Assembly (NCBI RefSeq): GCF_000711725.1
Contig: NZ_JONP01000006.1
Coordinates: forward strand, 62,001 to 126,000
DNA: 64,000 bases
Source of the DNA: Roseomonas aerilata DSM 19363
Lineage (GTDB): Bacteria > Pseudomonadota > Alphaproteobacteria > Acetobacterales > Acetobacteraceae
Reading direction: 5' to 3'
Below, one piece after another: positions 27,653-40,106 of this stretch. Every line of letters starts with the position of its first letter. The first letter of the stretch is position 1. The notes below the pieces were generated by a model. It saw only the letters and a list, made by a program, of their open reading frames with translations. It had not been told where the DNA came from and did no database searches. Position numbers and translations under genes: made by a program.

Positions 27653-28357
27653 ATGGCGAAGGCCGCAGCGAAGCGGAAAGAGGAACGGCCCACGGAGGGT
27701 GCGAAGGAGCCGCCCCGGCGGACGACGCGTGACGCCGCCGCCACGCGCGGTGCCATCCTTTCCGCCGCCATTGCCGAGTTCGCGCGAGACGGTTTTGGCG
27801 GTGCGCGAGTGGACAAGATCTGCCGCCGCGCCGCGGTGAACGAGCGCATGCTCTACCATTATTTCGGCAGCAAGGAGCTGCTCTTCAGAAGCTGCATCGA
27901 GAAGGTCTACGAAGATCTCGTAACGGCCGAAGCGTCGCTCGAGCTGGACGGTGCGGGCCCGCGCGAGGCCATGCGGAGCGTCATCGCCTTCACCTGGAAC
28001 TACTACCGCACGCATCCGGAGCTGATCAGCCTCCTCAACACCGAGAACCTGCATGGCGGCGTCCATGTCCGTTCGTCGGAGCGGATCGAGGGCTTCGCCT
28101 CGCCGCAGATCCGCATCACCGAGGACGTGCTCCGCCGCGGCGTGGCGGCCGGACTGTTCCGGCAGGACGTGACGGCGGTCGAGCTGCTCGTGACGATCAT
28201 GTCGATCTGTTACTTCCCGCTCTCCAACCGCTGGACGCTCGCCAAGTACCTGCGGCGGGACATCGGGGAGGACGCGGCCGGCGAGGCCTGGCTGGATCAT
28301 GCGACCCGGCTGGTCCTCGATTTTCTCGGATCCCGGGCCACACCGGGCAGTGAATAA
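27653..28357 (+). CDS. TetR-family transcriptional regulator
   Basis: A 234-residue regulator. A charged N-terminal tail of about 27 residues leads into the TetR DNA-binding domain: RGAILSAAIAEFARDGFGGARVDKICRRAAVNERMLYHYFGSKELLF (shown here only as the overall span, residues 32-78; key residues are the YHYFGSKE recognition-helix end). The ligand-binding domain follows. It is divergent from the Rieske-nicC-nicA-nicB-like operon, which it probably represses until a pyridine substrate binds. In Pseudomonas the nicAB operon is controlled by a TetR-type protein, NicS, so the analogy is good, but orthology is not shown here. Confidence 0.9.
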   Translation: MAKAAAKRKEERPTEGAKEPPRRTTRDAAATRGAILSAAIAEFARDGFGGARVDKICRRAAVNERMLYHYFGSKELLFRSCIEKVYEDLVTAEASLELDGAGPREAMRSVIAFTWNYYRTHPELISLLNTENLHGGVHVRSSERIEGFASPQIRITEDVLRRGVAAGLFRQDVTAVELLVTIMSICYFPLSNRWTLAKYLRRDIGEDAAGEAWLDHATRLVLDFLGSRATPGSE

Positions 28358-28449
28358 GCCGTGAGTGCATCGGCTGGCCGCCGCCCCGGCCTTCACCATC
28401 GTGCCTTTCTATAGGATGGACCGTTCCGGAAACTTTACGGGGCCGCTCC

Positions 28450-30204
28450 ATGGTCGCTTGGCGACACGAGACCGAACGGGGGCAGGCTGCCCCCGAGGGC
28501 GCGGACCCCTTCGTGGGAAGGGTCGGCAGGTTAGCTGAAGACCCGGCCTCCACCGCGCAAGGCCGGCCGGACCGGCTCGCCCGCCTCCTCTCCTGGTTCG
28601 CGGCGCCGCCATCGCTGGGCGCGCTCGTGATCGCCCTATTCCTTTGCCTTCCAATCCCGCTGCTCTCCGCCCTCGCACCCAGGGCTGCGGTGAATTACAC
28701 GCTGCACGACGTTTTCATCCCGATCGACGCCGCGTGGCGCAGCCTGCAGGGGCAGCGCCCGCACTTCGATTTCTACACGCCGATCGGCGCCGTCTACTTC
28801 TGGCTGCACGGCGCCGCCGCCTGGCTCTGGGGCATGGACGCGCGGGTTGTCATCTGGGCGAGCCTCCTTGCCCTGCCCCTCATCCTCATCCTCGGCGCGG
28901 TGCTCGCCTGGCGGCGCCTCGGCACCCTCTCCGCCGTGCTGCTGATGTTGATGCTCACGGCGCTCGTCGCGGCGCCCACCTTCATCGACGGGCCACCCTT
29001 CCTGGTTGCCCATCTCGCCAACTACAACCGTCTGGGCTGGGCCCTGGCCTCGCTCGTCTGCCTCTGGGCACTGTGCGCCGCACGACGAGAATCGCGCGGC
29101 TGGAACGTGGCCGAGACACTGGCGATCGGGGGCGTCCTCTTCCTCCTGTTCTATCTCAAGCTCACCTACTTCCTCTATTCCGTCGGCGTGCTGGCGATCG
29201 GCTGCGTCGTCACGCGCGGCCTCTGGCGCCGTGCGGTGCTCGCGCTCGTGGCCTGCGCCGCCGGCGGGATCGTGCTGGAACTCCTCCAACCCGGCCTCTT
29301 CGGCGCTTACCGCGCGGATGTGGCGCGAGCCGCCGCGGCCAACACCGTCCTGATGCGCGGCTACGCGGTGGAGCGCGCGATCGAGTACAACGCGACGCTC
29401 GGCTTGCTGGCCTGCCTCCTCGTCGGGCTCGCCTTGTGGCTCCTCCCGGCGCGGCGCCTCGCCATCCTCGGCGTCGCGGCCGCCGCCGCGGGCAGCGTGC
29501 TCCTCGCCACGCAGAACTGGGGCGGCTTCGCACCGCCCCTCGTCGTCCTGCTGATGATCCTGGCCGAATGGCTTCCCCAGGGCGCGGGTCCGAGCCGCGC
29601 GGACACCCGGGCGGCCCTGCTGACCCTCGGGGTTGGCACGGCGGTCCTCGCGACGCTGCCCTTCGTGCTCACCCAGGCCAACGGCACCCTGAACCATGTC
29701 GTGCTGGCGCGCGGCGGCGCGGGCGGTGGCCACCGCGTGGATGACGGCAGCACCGAGACCTTCCGCAACATGCGCTGGTACACGAACAGCTTCGAACGCT
29801 ACGAGTTCCCCAAGGACTTCGACGCGGAGGAGGCGCGCCGCTGGGGGCTGAAGCCGCAATCGGACGCGATGCAGGCGGTCCTCGCGGACGGCTACGGCCT
29901 CATCGCCCGGCTCGGGGTGCAGCGGGCGCGGATCGAGAACATCGCCTTCTCCAACCCCTTCCCCGCCGGCCTGCGCTGGCCCTCCCCGCGCGGCGTCGCG
30001 CTGTGGTGGGACGTGGACCGCACCTTCGTGCCGGGGAAGCTCGCGCCCGAGCAGGTCTTGGGCGATGCCGACGTCGTCATGGTCCCGAAGGTCTGGCAAG
30101 ACATCGCCAACAGCACCGCCCTGGAAGCGGTCGTCCATCCGGCGCTCGAAGCGGGATTCGCCCCGTATGAGAGCCGCTACTGGACAGCCTGGGTCCGGCG
30201 ATAG
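28450..30204 (+). CDS. Polytopic membrane protein, possible GT-C-type glycosyltransferase
   Basis: A 584-residue protein. After a hydrophilic N terminus there are about ten hydrophobic segments between residues 55 and 420 (for example LGALVIALFLCLPIPLLSAL and VLLMLMLTALVAAPTFI), then a soluble C-terminal domain of about 160 residues. The first extracytoplasmic loop contains NYTLHDVFIPIDAAWRSLQGQRPHFDFYTPIG. An acidic loop after TM1 plus many TMs is the layout of dolichol-phosphate-mannose-type glycosyltransferases, but the catalytic motif is not clear. No sugar or envelope genes adjoin it. The start at 28450 has only a weak ribosome site. Treat as an unknown membrane protein. Confidence 0.7.
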   Translation: MVAWRHETERGQAAPEGADPFVGRVGRLAEDPASTAQGRPDRLARLLSWFAAPPSLGALVIALFLCLPIPLLSALAPRAAVNYTLHDVFIPIDAAWRSLQGQRPHFDFYTPIGAVYFWLHGAAAWLWGMDARVVIWASLLALPLILILGAVLAWRRLGTLSAVLLMLMLTALVAAPTFIDGPPFLVAHLANYNRLGWALASLVCLWALCAARRESRGWNVAETLAIGGVLFLLFYLKLTYFLYSVGVLAIGCVVTRGLWRRAVLALVACAAGGIVLELLQPGLFGAYRADVARAAAANTVLMRGYAVERAIEYNATLGLLACLLVGLALWLLPARRLAILGVAAAAAGSVLLATQNWGGFAPPLVVLLMILAEWLPQGAGPSRADTRAALLTLGVGTAVLATLPFVLTQANGTLNHVVLARGGAGGGHRVDDGSTETFRNMRWYTNSFERYEFPKDFDAEEARRWGLKPQSDAMQAVLADGYGLIARLGVQRARIENIAFSNPFPAGLRWPSPRGVALWWDVDRTFVPGKLAPEQVLGDADVVMVPKVWQDIANSTALEAVVHPALEAGFAPYESRYWTAWVRR

Positions 30205-30221
30205 GCCGGAAGGCACCGGCC
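30204..30221 (+). terminator. Small hairpin after the membrane-protein gene
   Basis: GGCCGG (30204-30209) and CCGGCC (30216-30221) pair around a six-base loop, starting at the last base of the stop codon. No T-run follows. A weak end signal at best. Confidence 0.3.
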
Positions 30222-30332
30222 CTGTCCGGGGCACCCGGCGGGGGAGGCCATTGCGCGGCCAGCCGCGCCGGAACTTCCTCGCCGGCCCGCTGTTTCTCCG
30301 CTGGCCCTTCCCGCCAGCACATCGAGGCACCC

Positions 30333-31112
30333 ATGCAGCACCCGCCGAGCGCCGCACTCGTCAGCGGAGCCACCAGCGGCATCGGCGAGGCCTTCGCGCA
30401 CGCCCTGCCCCCGACGACCAACCTTCTGCTGACGGGCCGGAACGAGGAAGGGCTGGCCCGCGTGGCCGCCGCTCTCCAGGAGGCCGGGCCGGGGCGACGC
30501 GTGGAGACGATCGCTGCCGACCTCTCGACCGACGAGGGCCTGGACGATGTCTGCGCCGCCGGCGAGGCCTTCGGCATCGATCTTCTCATCTGCGACGCAG
30601 GCGTCGGCCCCTTCGGCGACTTCCTCTCCGCCGCCGAGCCCGATCTGCGGCAGACGGTGCAGGTCAACGCCATGGCGCCGCTCGTGATGATGCGCCGCCT
30701 GCTGCCGGGCATGCTCATGCGGGCAGAGGCGGAGGCGCGCCGGGCCGGGCTGATCGTCGTCTCGAGCGGCCTCGGCTTCCTGCCGGTGCCGCGGCTGGCC
30801 ACCTACGCCGCGACCAAGGCCTTCGACCTCTCGCTGACCGAGGCCCTGGCCGCGGAGCTTTCCTCCCGCCCCGTGGACATCCTCGCCCTCTGTCCCACCG
30901 CCACCCGCAGCCGCTTCGCCGAACGCTCCGGCTTCGGGCATAACCTGCCGGGCGCACAACGGCCCGCCTACGTCGCCCGCCGCGCCCTGGCAGCCCTCGG
31001 ACGGCAGCGGACCCTCGTCCTCGGCCCGCTTTCCGGCTCCATCCTCACCGTCCCGGCCCTGGTCCGCGCCGCGGCGGCTCAGGCAATTCAGGCCGTGATG
31101 CCGCGGGGCTGA
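30333..31112 (+). CDS. Short-chain dehydrogenase/reductase
   Basis: A 259-residue SDR with the cofactor motif SGATSGIGEAF (residues 11-21). LLLTGRNEEGL has Arg after the second strand, favouring NADP(H). CDAGVG stands in the NNAG position (about 88). The catalytic Ser is in IVVSSGLGF (about 148) and the Tyr/Lys pair is in YAATKAF (about 160). The DltE/YqjQ-like subgroup, with LCPTATRSRFAERSG after the active site, fits best. It is on the same strand as the nitronate monooxygenase gene 88 nt downstream. The substrate is unknown. Confidence 0.88.
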   Translation: MQHPPSAALVSGATSGIGEAFAHALPPTTNLLLTGRNEEGLARVAAALQEAGPGRRVETIAADLSTDEGLDDVCAAGEAFGIDLLICDAGVGPFGDFLSAAEPDLRQTVQVNAMAPLVMMRRLLPGMLMRAEAEARRAGLIVVSSGLGFLPVPRLATYAATKAFDLSLTEALAAELSSRPVDILALCPTATRSRFAERSGFGHNLPGAQRPAYVARRALAALGRQRTLVLGPLSGSILTVPALVRAAAAQAIQAVMPRG

Positions 31113-31200
31113 TCCTCCCGCCGCGCGGCCGCCCCCTGGCCCTTCCACCCGGACGGAGGACGCGGGCATCATCGGCCGGCATGACGGGGGAGGAAGCGGG

Positions 31201-32283
31201 ATGGTCGCGATGACCACGCGGGCGGAGGAATTCTGCCGCCGCTACGGGATGAGGATGCCGATCCTGCTCGCGCCGATGGCCGGTGTGCCCGCGCCCGCGC
31301 TTTCAGTGGCGGTGGCGAATGCCGGCGGGATGGGCTCCTGCGGCGTGCTGCTCATGACGCCCGACGCCATCCTCGGCTGGGCGCGGGGGGTGCGCGCCGG
31401 CACGAACGGCCCCTTCAACCTCAACATCTGGATCCCCGACCCGCCGCCGGAGCGCGACCGGGAGGGTGAGGACGCAGTGCGCGGCTTTCTCTCGGCCTGG
31501 GGTCCCCCGGTGCCGGAGCGTGCGGGCGACGCGACGCCGCCGGACTTCGCCGCCCAGTGCGCGGCGATGCTGGAGGCCGGCCCGGCCGTCATCTCCTCCG
31601 TCATGGGGATCTTCGCCCCGGATTTTGTCGCCCGGCTGAAGGCGCGCGGCATCGCCTGGTTCGCCAATGTCTCAACCGTCGCCGAAGCCCGCGCGGCCGA
31701 GGCCGCCGGCGCCGATGCCGTGGTCGCCCAGGGGATGGAAGCGGGCGGCCACCGGGGTTGCTTCGATGCGGCGGCGGCCGAGGCCGGGATGGTCGGCCTC
31801 TTCTCCCTCCTGCCGGCGGTGGTGGATGCTGTTCGCATCCCCGTGGTCGCGACCGGCGGCATCGCGGACGGGCGCGGCGTGGCGGCGGCCCTGACCCTCG
31901 GCGCCTCGGCGGCGCAGATCGGAACCGGCTTCCTCCGCTCCCCGGAGGCGGGCATCCCAGGCGCCTGGGCCGATGGCCTGGCCACCACGCCGCCCGAGGC
32001 CACGGTCGTCAGCCGCGTCTTCAGCGGGCGAACCGGGCGGAGCCTCCCCACCGCCTATGTGCGGGCCGCGACGGCGCCGGGTGCGCCGCGGCCCGCGCCC
32101 TATCCGGTGCAGCGGGGCCTGACAGCCGCCATGCGGGAGCAGGGCGTGAGGACGAACGACCTCGACCGCCTGCAGGCATGGGCCGGGCAGTCCGCCAGCC
32201 TTGCCCGCGCCGAGCCGGCCGGCGAACTCGCGGGTGCCATCTGGGCCGACGCGCGCCGCCTATTGCCGGCCGGTGCGGCCTGA
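31201..32283 (+). CDS. Nitronate monooxygenase (2-nitropropane dioxygenase family)
   Basis: A 360-residue FMN TIM-barrel enzyme. Family marks are PILLAPMAGVPAPALSVAVANAGGMG near the N terminus, GADAVVAQGMEAGGHRG with the catalytic-base His (about 184), and the phosphate-binding end VVATGGIADGRGVAAALTLGASAAQIGTGFL (split blocks; Gly-rich). It oxidises alkyl nitronates such as propionate 3-nitronate to the carbonyl compound and nitrite, a detoxification role. GGAGGAAGCGGG precedes the ATG at 31201. An acetyltransferase gene follows after 28 nt, probably on the same transcript. Confidence 0.9.
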   Translation: MVAMTTRAEEFCRRYGMRMPILLAPMAGVPAPALSVAVANAGGMGSCGVLLMTPDAILGWARGVRAGTNGPFNLNIWIPDPPPERDREGEDAVRGFLSAWGPPVPERAGDATPPDFAAQCAAMLEAGPAVISSVMGIFAPDFVARLKARGIAWFANVSTVAEARAAEAAGADAVVAQGMEAGGHRGCFDAAAAEAGMVGLFSLLPAVVDAVRIPVVATGGIADGRGVAAALTLGASAAQIGTGFLRSPEAGIPGAWADGLATTPPEATVVSRVFSGRTGRSLPTAYVRAATAPGAPRPAPYPVQRGLTAAMREQGVRTNDLDRLQAWAGQSASLARAEPAGELAGAIWADARRLLPAGAA

Positions 32284-32311
32284 TGTGGGCAAGCCTGGCG
32301 CAGGGAGCAGG

Positions 32312-32842
32312 ATGACCGGCCGGGAGGAAGATCGACAGCCCCAGGCGGAGGCGCCGCCATGGCGCGAGGCCGTGCCGTCCGATCTCCGCGCGATCGACCT
32401 CGTCGCGCGCGCCGTCCACCCCCTTCTCCCGGAACGCCCGGAGGTCTTCGCCGAGAAGCTCCGGCTCTTCCCCCCCGGCTGCCTCGTCGCCGAGCGCGGG
32501 GAGGAGGTGGTTGGGTACGTCCTGTCCCATCCCTGGCCATGCGGCGCGGTGCCGCCCCTCGACCACTTCCTCGGCACCCTGCCGCAAGGGGCGGCCTGCC
32601 TGTTCATCCACGACGTGGCGCTCATGCCGGGCGCGCGCGGCCTCGGCGTGGGACGATCCCTGCTGCCGCGGCTCGACCTCGTCGCGCGCCGCCACGGCCT
32701 GGGCGCGATGGCGCTGGTCTCCGTCTATGGGACGGAGCGGTTCTGGCATGGGCTGGGCTTCGCCACGGAACCGGACGGGCTCGCCGAGGGCTATGGCCCC
32801 TCGGCCCGCTACATGACCCGTGCGCTGCCGCCGGCCCCCTGA
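32312..32842 (+). CDS. GNAT-family N-acetyltransferase
   Basis: A 176-residue protein with the GNAT fold. Strand/loop CLVAERGEEVVGYVLSHPW is followed by LFIHDVALMPGARGLGVGRSLLPRL, which contains the acetyl-CoA pyrophosphate loop (R/Q-x-x-G-x-G/A type: RGLGVG, about 112). VYGTERFWHGLGFA near the C terminus is the typical closing strand. The ATG at 32312 follows GGAG by 5 nt. An earlier in-frame ATG would lie inside the nitronate monooxygenase gene. The acceptor substrate is unknown. Confidence 0.85.
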   Translation: MTGREEDRQPQAEAPPWREAVPSDLRAIDLVARAVHPLLPERPEVFAEKLRLFPPGCLVAERGEEVVGYVLSHPWPCGAVPPLDHFLGTLPQGAACLFIHDVALMPGARGLGVGRSLLPRLDLVARRHGLGAMALVSVYGTERFWHGLGFATEPDGLAEGYGPSARYMTRALPPAP

Positions 32843-32855
32843 AGGCGTGGAGCCC

Positions 32856-33131
32856 TCAGGAGTTTTCCGGCTTCTTCGGCGTGAAGGCGGCCCCGAAGAG
32901 GCTCGACATCGCATCCTGCATCGCCCCGGGCGTCCAACTCGCGCCGGAGGTCCAGGGCGCCATGGGCAGCCAGGTCCGGAGCACTGCCTCCGGCGTCATC
33001 TGAGAGACCACATCGGCCATTTGCTGGCTGATCTTCGCCATGGCCGCCTCCTGCATGGGCTTCACGTCGGGGAGGCCGAAGAAGCTGCGCGCCTCCTCGG
33101 GCGTGCAGTCGACTTCAATGGTGAACTTCAT
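32856..33131 (-). CDS. DUF6489-type small protein
   Basis: A 91-residue acidic, helical protein beginning MKFTIEVDCTPEEARSFFGLPDV, which I recognise as the start of a conserved alphaproteobacterial family of unknown function (DUF6489). The middle helix has KPMQEAAMAKISQQMADVVSQM. The C terminus is Gly/Ser/Ala-rich (SSLFGAAF). The ATG at 33131 is chosen because conservation starts there. It is 22 nt downstream of the LLM flavoprotein gene on the same strand, and convergent with the GNAT gene. Function unknown. It may associate with membranes or granules, but that is a guess. Confidence 0.75.
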   Translation of the reverse strand: MKFTIEVDCTPEEARSFFGLPDVKPMQEAAMAKISQQMADVVSQMTPEAVLRTWLPMAPWTSGASWTPGAMQDAMSSLFGAAFTPKKPENS

Positions 33132-33153
33132 CCTGCCTCCCCTCGCCCCGGTG

Positions 33154-34164
<1,011 letters not shown>

Positions 34165-34195
34165 ATGGGGCGCGCGTCCTCGACTTCGACAGGGT

Positions 34196-34213
34196 TGCCC
34201 CGCTGAAGGGGCA
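34196..34213 (-). terminator. Small hairpin between the two LLM genes
   Basis: TGCCCC (34196-34201) and GGGGCA (34208-34213) pair around a six-base loop, starting 17 nt beyond the stop of the upstream LLM gene on its strand. No U-tract is present, so read-through into the next gene is likely. Confidence 0.3.
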
Positions 34214-34230
34214 GGAAGGCGCCGCGCGGG

Positions 34231-35562
34231 CTAACCCGGGAAGAACCGGTTGCCCGGCCGCGGCAGCCCGAGGTTCTCCCGCAGCGTCCGCCCCTCGTAC
34301 TCCGTGCGGTGAATACCGCGGCGCTGAAGCTCCGGAACCACCCGATCCACGAAGTCGTCCAGCCCGCCCGGCAGGTAGGGGAACATGATGTTGAAGCCAT
34401 CGCAGGCGCCCGTCTCCAGCCATTCCTGCATCTCGTCCGCAATGCTCGAAGGCGTGCCGACCATGGCCGCGCCGGAATAACCGCCGAGGCGCTGGGCGAG
34501 CTGGCGGACGGTCAGTCCTTCCCGCCGGGCGAGGCCGATGGCGCGCTCCCGGCCGGACTTGCTGGCGTTGGTTTCGGGAATGCTCTCGGGCAGCGGGCCG
34601 TCCGGATCGAAAACCGAGGCGTCGGTGCCGAGGGCCACGGAGAGGGAGGCGATCGCGCTGTCGTAATGGACGCCGGAATCGAGGAGGGCCCGCTTCTCGC
34701 GCGCCTCCTCCTTGCTGTCACCGACGATGACGAAGGCGCCGGGGAGGACCAGCAGGTGGCCGGGATCCCTCCCCGCCCTCTCCGTGCGCGCCTTCACGTC
34801 GGCGTAGAAGTCGCGCGCGAGCTCGATCGTGCCGCCGGCCGCGAAAATCACCTCCGCCGTCTCGGCCGCGAGCTGCCGCCCGTCATCCGAGGCGCCGGCC
34901 TGGACGATCACCGGGTGGCCCTGGACCGGCCTCGCGACGTTGAGCGGGCCGCGGACGGAGAAGTGCTCCCCCTTGTGACCGAGGACGTGCATTTTATCCG
35001 GATCGAAGTACGTGCCGCTCTCGACGTCGCGAATGAAGGCGTCGTCGGCCCAGGAGTCCCAGAGGCCCTTCACCACGTCGATAAACTCATGCGCCCGGCG
35101 GTAGCGGGCGGCATGCTGCCAGTGCTCCTCGCGACCAAAATTCATCGCCTCGTTCGGATTGCCCGAGGTCACGACATTCCAGCCGGCGCGCCCGTGGCTG
35201 ATATGGTCGAGCGAGGCGAACTTGCGGGCAACGTGCCAGGGCTCGTTATAGGTGGTGGAGGCCGTGGCGATGAGCCCGAGCCGCTCCGTCACCATCGACA
35301 GTGCCGGCAGGAGCGTCAGCGGGTCGAAGCTGGTAGTGGTCGCGCTGCGCTTCAGGGCCTGGAGCGGCATGTTCAGCACGGCCTGGTGATCGGCCATGAA
35401 GAAGGCGTCGAAGCGCGCCTCCTCCAGCCGCCGAGCGAAGCGGACAAGGTGGTCGAGGTTGAAGTTGGCGTCCGGATAGGCCCCTGGATAGCGCCAGGCG
35501 GCCGTGTGGATGCTGACCGGGCGCATGAAGGCGCCCAGGCGCAGGCGACGGGAGGAGGGCAT
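34231..35562 (-). CDS. FMNH2-dependent monooxygenase, NtaA/SnaA/DszA (SoxA) family
   Basis: A 443-residue LLM enzyme of the nitrilotriacetate-monooxygenase group. Conserved pieces are LRLGAFMRPVSIHTAAWRYPGA at the N terminus, FDAFFMADH, FDPLTLLPALSMVTERLGLIATASTTYNEPWHVARKFASLDHISHGRAGWNVVTS (as successive blocks), and PVIVQAGASDDGRQLAAETAEVIF. The long insertions typical of NtaA/DszA are present. Relatives cleave C-N or C-S bonds in nitrilotriacetate, EDTA, sulfones or alkylsulfonates. No sulfonate ABC transporter or flavin reductase gene is adjacent. An unusual AT-rich island lies directly upstream. The substrate is unknown. Confidence 0.9.
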   Translation of the reverse strand: MPSSRRLRLGAFMRPVSIHTAAWRYPGAYPDANFNLDHLVRFARRLEEARFDAFFMADHQAVLNMPLQALKRSATTTSFDPLTLLPALSMVTERLGLIATASTTYNEPWHVARKFASLDHISHGRAGWNVVTSGNPNEAMNFGREEHWQHAARYRRAHEFIDVVKGLWDSWADDAFIRDVESGTYFDPDKMHVLGHKGEHFSVRGPLNVARPVQGHPVIVQAGASDDGRQLAAETAEVIFAAGGTIELARDFYADVKARTERAGRDPGHLLVLPGAFVIVGDSKEEAREKRALLDSGVHYDSAIASLSVALGTDASVFDPDGPLPESIPETNASKSGRERAIGLARREGLTVRQLAQRLGGYSGAAMVGTPSSIADEMQEWLETGACDGFNIMFPYLPGGLDDFVDRVVPELQRRGIHRTEYEGRTLRENLGLPRPGNRFFPG

Positions 35563-35575
35563 CAGCGCTCAATTC

Positions 35576-35605
35576 ACGAATTTATTTCGTTTATTTATAT
35601 GATCC
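35576..35605 (-). promoter_or_regulatory. AT-rich promoter island with inverted repeat upstream of the NtaA-like gene
   Basis: A run of almost pure A/T at about 35578-35601 is very unlike its surroundings. ACGAA-TTTAT-TTCGT (35576-35590) is a perfect 5-bp dyad and TTTATTT occurs twice. On the minus strand CATATAAAT could serve as a -10 region. Its distance to the ATG at 35562 is short, so the 5' leader would be short. Confidence 0.4.
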
Positions 35606-35815
35606 TCCCCCTGCGACGGTGCAAGGCACCCCGTGAGCGAGCGGCACCGAGGGCCGTTCCGCAGCTTTTGGAACGACACGCCGGCACGCCCACAGGCTCA
35701 TTCCTGCAGGTGGAACAAAGGAATCGATGCGATCAAACAATGTTTCGACACCGTCGCCTCTCTTCCGTGCTAGAGGTCGCCGCGATGTCGCGACGTCGCG
35801 GGAAAAAGGCAGGAG

Positions 35816-36061
35816 ATGGCCGACGAGACGCTGCGGAAAGCCATGGCCGCCGCTGTCCGAGCGGTCCTGAAGGAGGGACTGCGAAAGGCGGAGGACCCCG
35901 TGAGCTATCTCCGCTCCGCCGCTTCCGAGGTTCGCCAGCTCGTCACGCTCTTCGAGCAGGATGTGGCGGATGCCGATGAATCGAACGCCGCCGTCCGCGC
36001 CATCCTGGCCGAAGAAGTGGAAGCCGCCGCCGAGGAGCTGATTCGCCGGCTGCGACACTAG
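35816..36061 (+). CDS. Small helical protein of unknown function
   Basis: An 81-residue acidic protein, predicted all-helical. It has an amphipathic N-terminal helix (ADETLRKAMAAAVRAVLKEGL), a short break near EDPVSYL, then a long helix rich in Glu and Ala ending IRRLRH. AGGAG lies just upstream of the ATG, which supports real translation. It stands alone between divergent (NtaA-like) and convergent (glgP) genes. I do not recognise a family. A coiled-coil or regulatory role is possible but unsupported. Confidence 0.6.
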   Translation: MADETLRKAMAAAVRAVLKEGLRKAEDPVSYLRSAASEVRQLVTLFEQDVADADESNAAVRAILAEEVEAAAEELIRRLRH

Positions 36062-36077
36062 CCCACAAACGCGTCCC

Positions 36078-38558
<2,481 letters not shown>

Positions 38559-38654
38559 GGATCTCTTGATAAGGGATTTCCGGGCACGGGAGGACGGATG
38601 TTTGAAAGATTTCCCAGCCAGTGCACACGAAAAGTTTACCCTGTGGCAGGCGCG

Positions 38655-40106
38655 TCAGCGACCCGCGGCCACCTCCCGGTAGAGCGCAGCGTATCGTTCC
38701 GCGGAGCGGACCCAGCCGACCGGCGCACGAAGGGCGTTGGCCTGGGTTCGCGCCCAGGCGCCGCGATCCGCCCATAGCGCGGCGAGGCGGTCGAGCGCGG
38801 CCTCGAGGGCGGGCACGGTGGTCGGCGCGAATTGCAGACCGGTCGCAACCCCGGTGGCCAGGGCGGCCTCGTTCGCATCGATCACGGTATCGGCCAGACC
38901 GCCCACCCGCGCGACCACCGGCAGCGCGCCGTAGCGCAGGGCACAGAGCTGGGTCAGGCCGCAGGGTTCGAAGCGGGAGGGCACGAGCAGGGCGTCCGAC
39001 CCACCCTGGATCAGGTGGGCAAGGGATTCGTCGTAGCCGATATGCGCCGCGATACGGCCGGGATGGGCCTCGGCGGCCGCGCGGAAACCCGCCTCCAGCC
39101 CCCCCTCGCCAGCGCCCAGGACCGCGAGGTCCATTCCCAGTCCCAGCAGCCGCGGTAGCGCCTGAAGAAGAAGGTCCATCCCCTTCTGCCCCGTCAGGCG
39201 GGTGATGACGCCGAGCAAAAGCCGCTCCGGCCGCGCCTCCAGCCCCATGCGGACGCGGAGGGCGGCGCGGTTCGCCTCCCGCGCGGCGGGATGCCCGGCG
39301 TCGAAGGGGGCAGCGAGGTGCGGGTCGGCGCCCGGGTTCCAGGCCGTCTCGTCGATGCCGTTGAGGATGCCGGTAAGCGCCCCCGCACGCGTGCGCAACA
39401 GGCCGTCCAGCCCCTGCCCTTCCTCGGGGGTCGCGATCTCCCGCGCATAGGTGGGGGAAACGGTCGTGATGCGGTCCGCCAGCCGCAGCCCGGCCTTCAG
39501 CGCACCGATGCCGCCGAAGAACTCCACCCCCTCGATGTCGAAGGCATGCGGCGGCAGGCGGAGTTCCGACAGCAGGGCGGCCGGTGCCCATCCATGGAAG
39601 GCGAGGTTATGGACGGTGAAGACCGTGCCCGGCCGCGGCCCCTCGCCATAATGCAGGTAGGCCGGCAGCAACCCGGCCTGCCAGTCATGCGCGTGCACGG
39701 CGTCGGGGCGCCAGTCCGGCAGGGCGCCGCGGCCGATCTCCGCCGCCGCCCAGCAGAGGGCCGCGAAGCGCTGCGGGTTGTCCGGCCAATCGCGCGACCA
39801 GGGATCGGCATAGGGGCCACCCGGCCGGGCATAGAGATGCGGCGCATCCAGCAGGAGGAGGTCCAGCCCCGCCTCCCGGATCGCGAGAACACGGGCTGGC
39901 CCGCCGAAGAGATCCTCGAAGCCGTGCACCGCCTCCGCCCCTGCGGCACGCGCCAGAACGGCGGGATAGGCCGGGATCAGGGTGCGGACCTCGACATCGC
40001 ACGCCGCCAGGGCGGCAGGCAGCGCGCCGACCACGTCCGCCAGGCCGCCCGTCTTGACCAACGGGAAGCACTCCGAGGCGACGGAGAGGACGCGCAGCGC
40101 GCTCAT
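38655..40106 (-). CDS. glgA: Glycogen synthase (ADP-glucose type)
   Basis: A 483-residue GT5 glucosyltransferase. The N-terminal ADP-glucose motif KTGGL (Lys18) lies in [18 protein letters not shown]. The acceptor region has [12 protein letters not shown], and the C-terminal nucleotide-binding part has [18 protein letters not shown] with the catalytic Glu. It adds glucose from ADP-glucose to the growing alpha-1,4 chain. Its ATG overlaps the glgC stop by 4 bp (ATGA), so the synthase and its substrate-making enzyme are translated together. Confidence 0.97.
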   Translation of the reverse strand: MSALRVLSVASECFPLVKTGGLADVVGALPAALAACDVEVRTLIPAYPAVLARAAGAEAVHGFEDLFGGPARVLAIREAGLDLLLLDAPHLYARPGGPYADPWSRDWPDNPQRFAALCWAAAEIGRGALPDWRPDAVHAHDWQAGLLPAYLHYGEGPRPGTVFTVHNLAFHGWAPAALLSELRLPPHAFDIEGVEFFGGIGALKAGLRLADRITTVSPTYAREIATPEEGQGLDGLLRTRAGALTGILNGIDETAWNPGADPHLAAPFDAGHPAAREANRAALRVRMGLEARPERLLLGVITRLTGQKGMDLLLQALPRLLGLGMDLAVLGAGEGGLEAGFRAAAEAHPGRIAAHIGYDESLAHLIQGGSDALLVPSRFEPCGLTQLCALRYGALPVVARVGGLADTVIDANEAALATGVATGLQFAPTTVPALEAALDRLAALWADRGAWARTQANALRAPVGWVRSAERYAALYREVAAGR

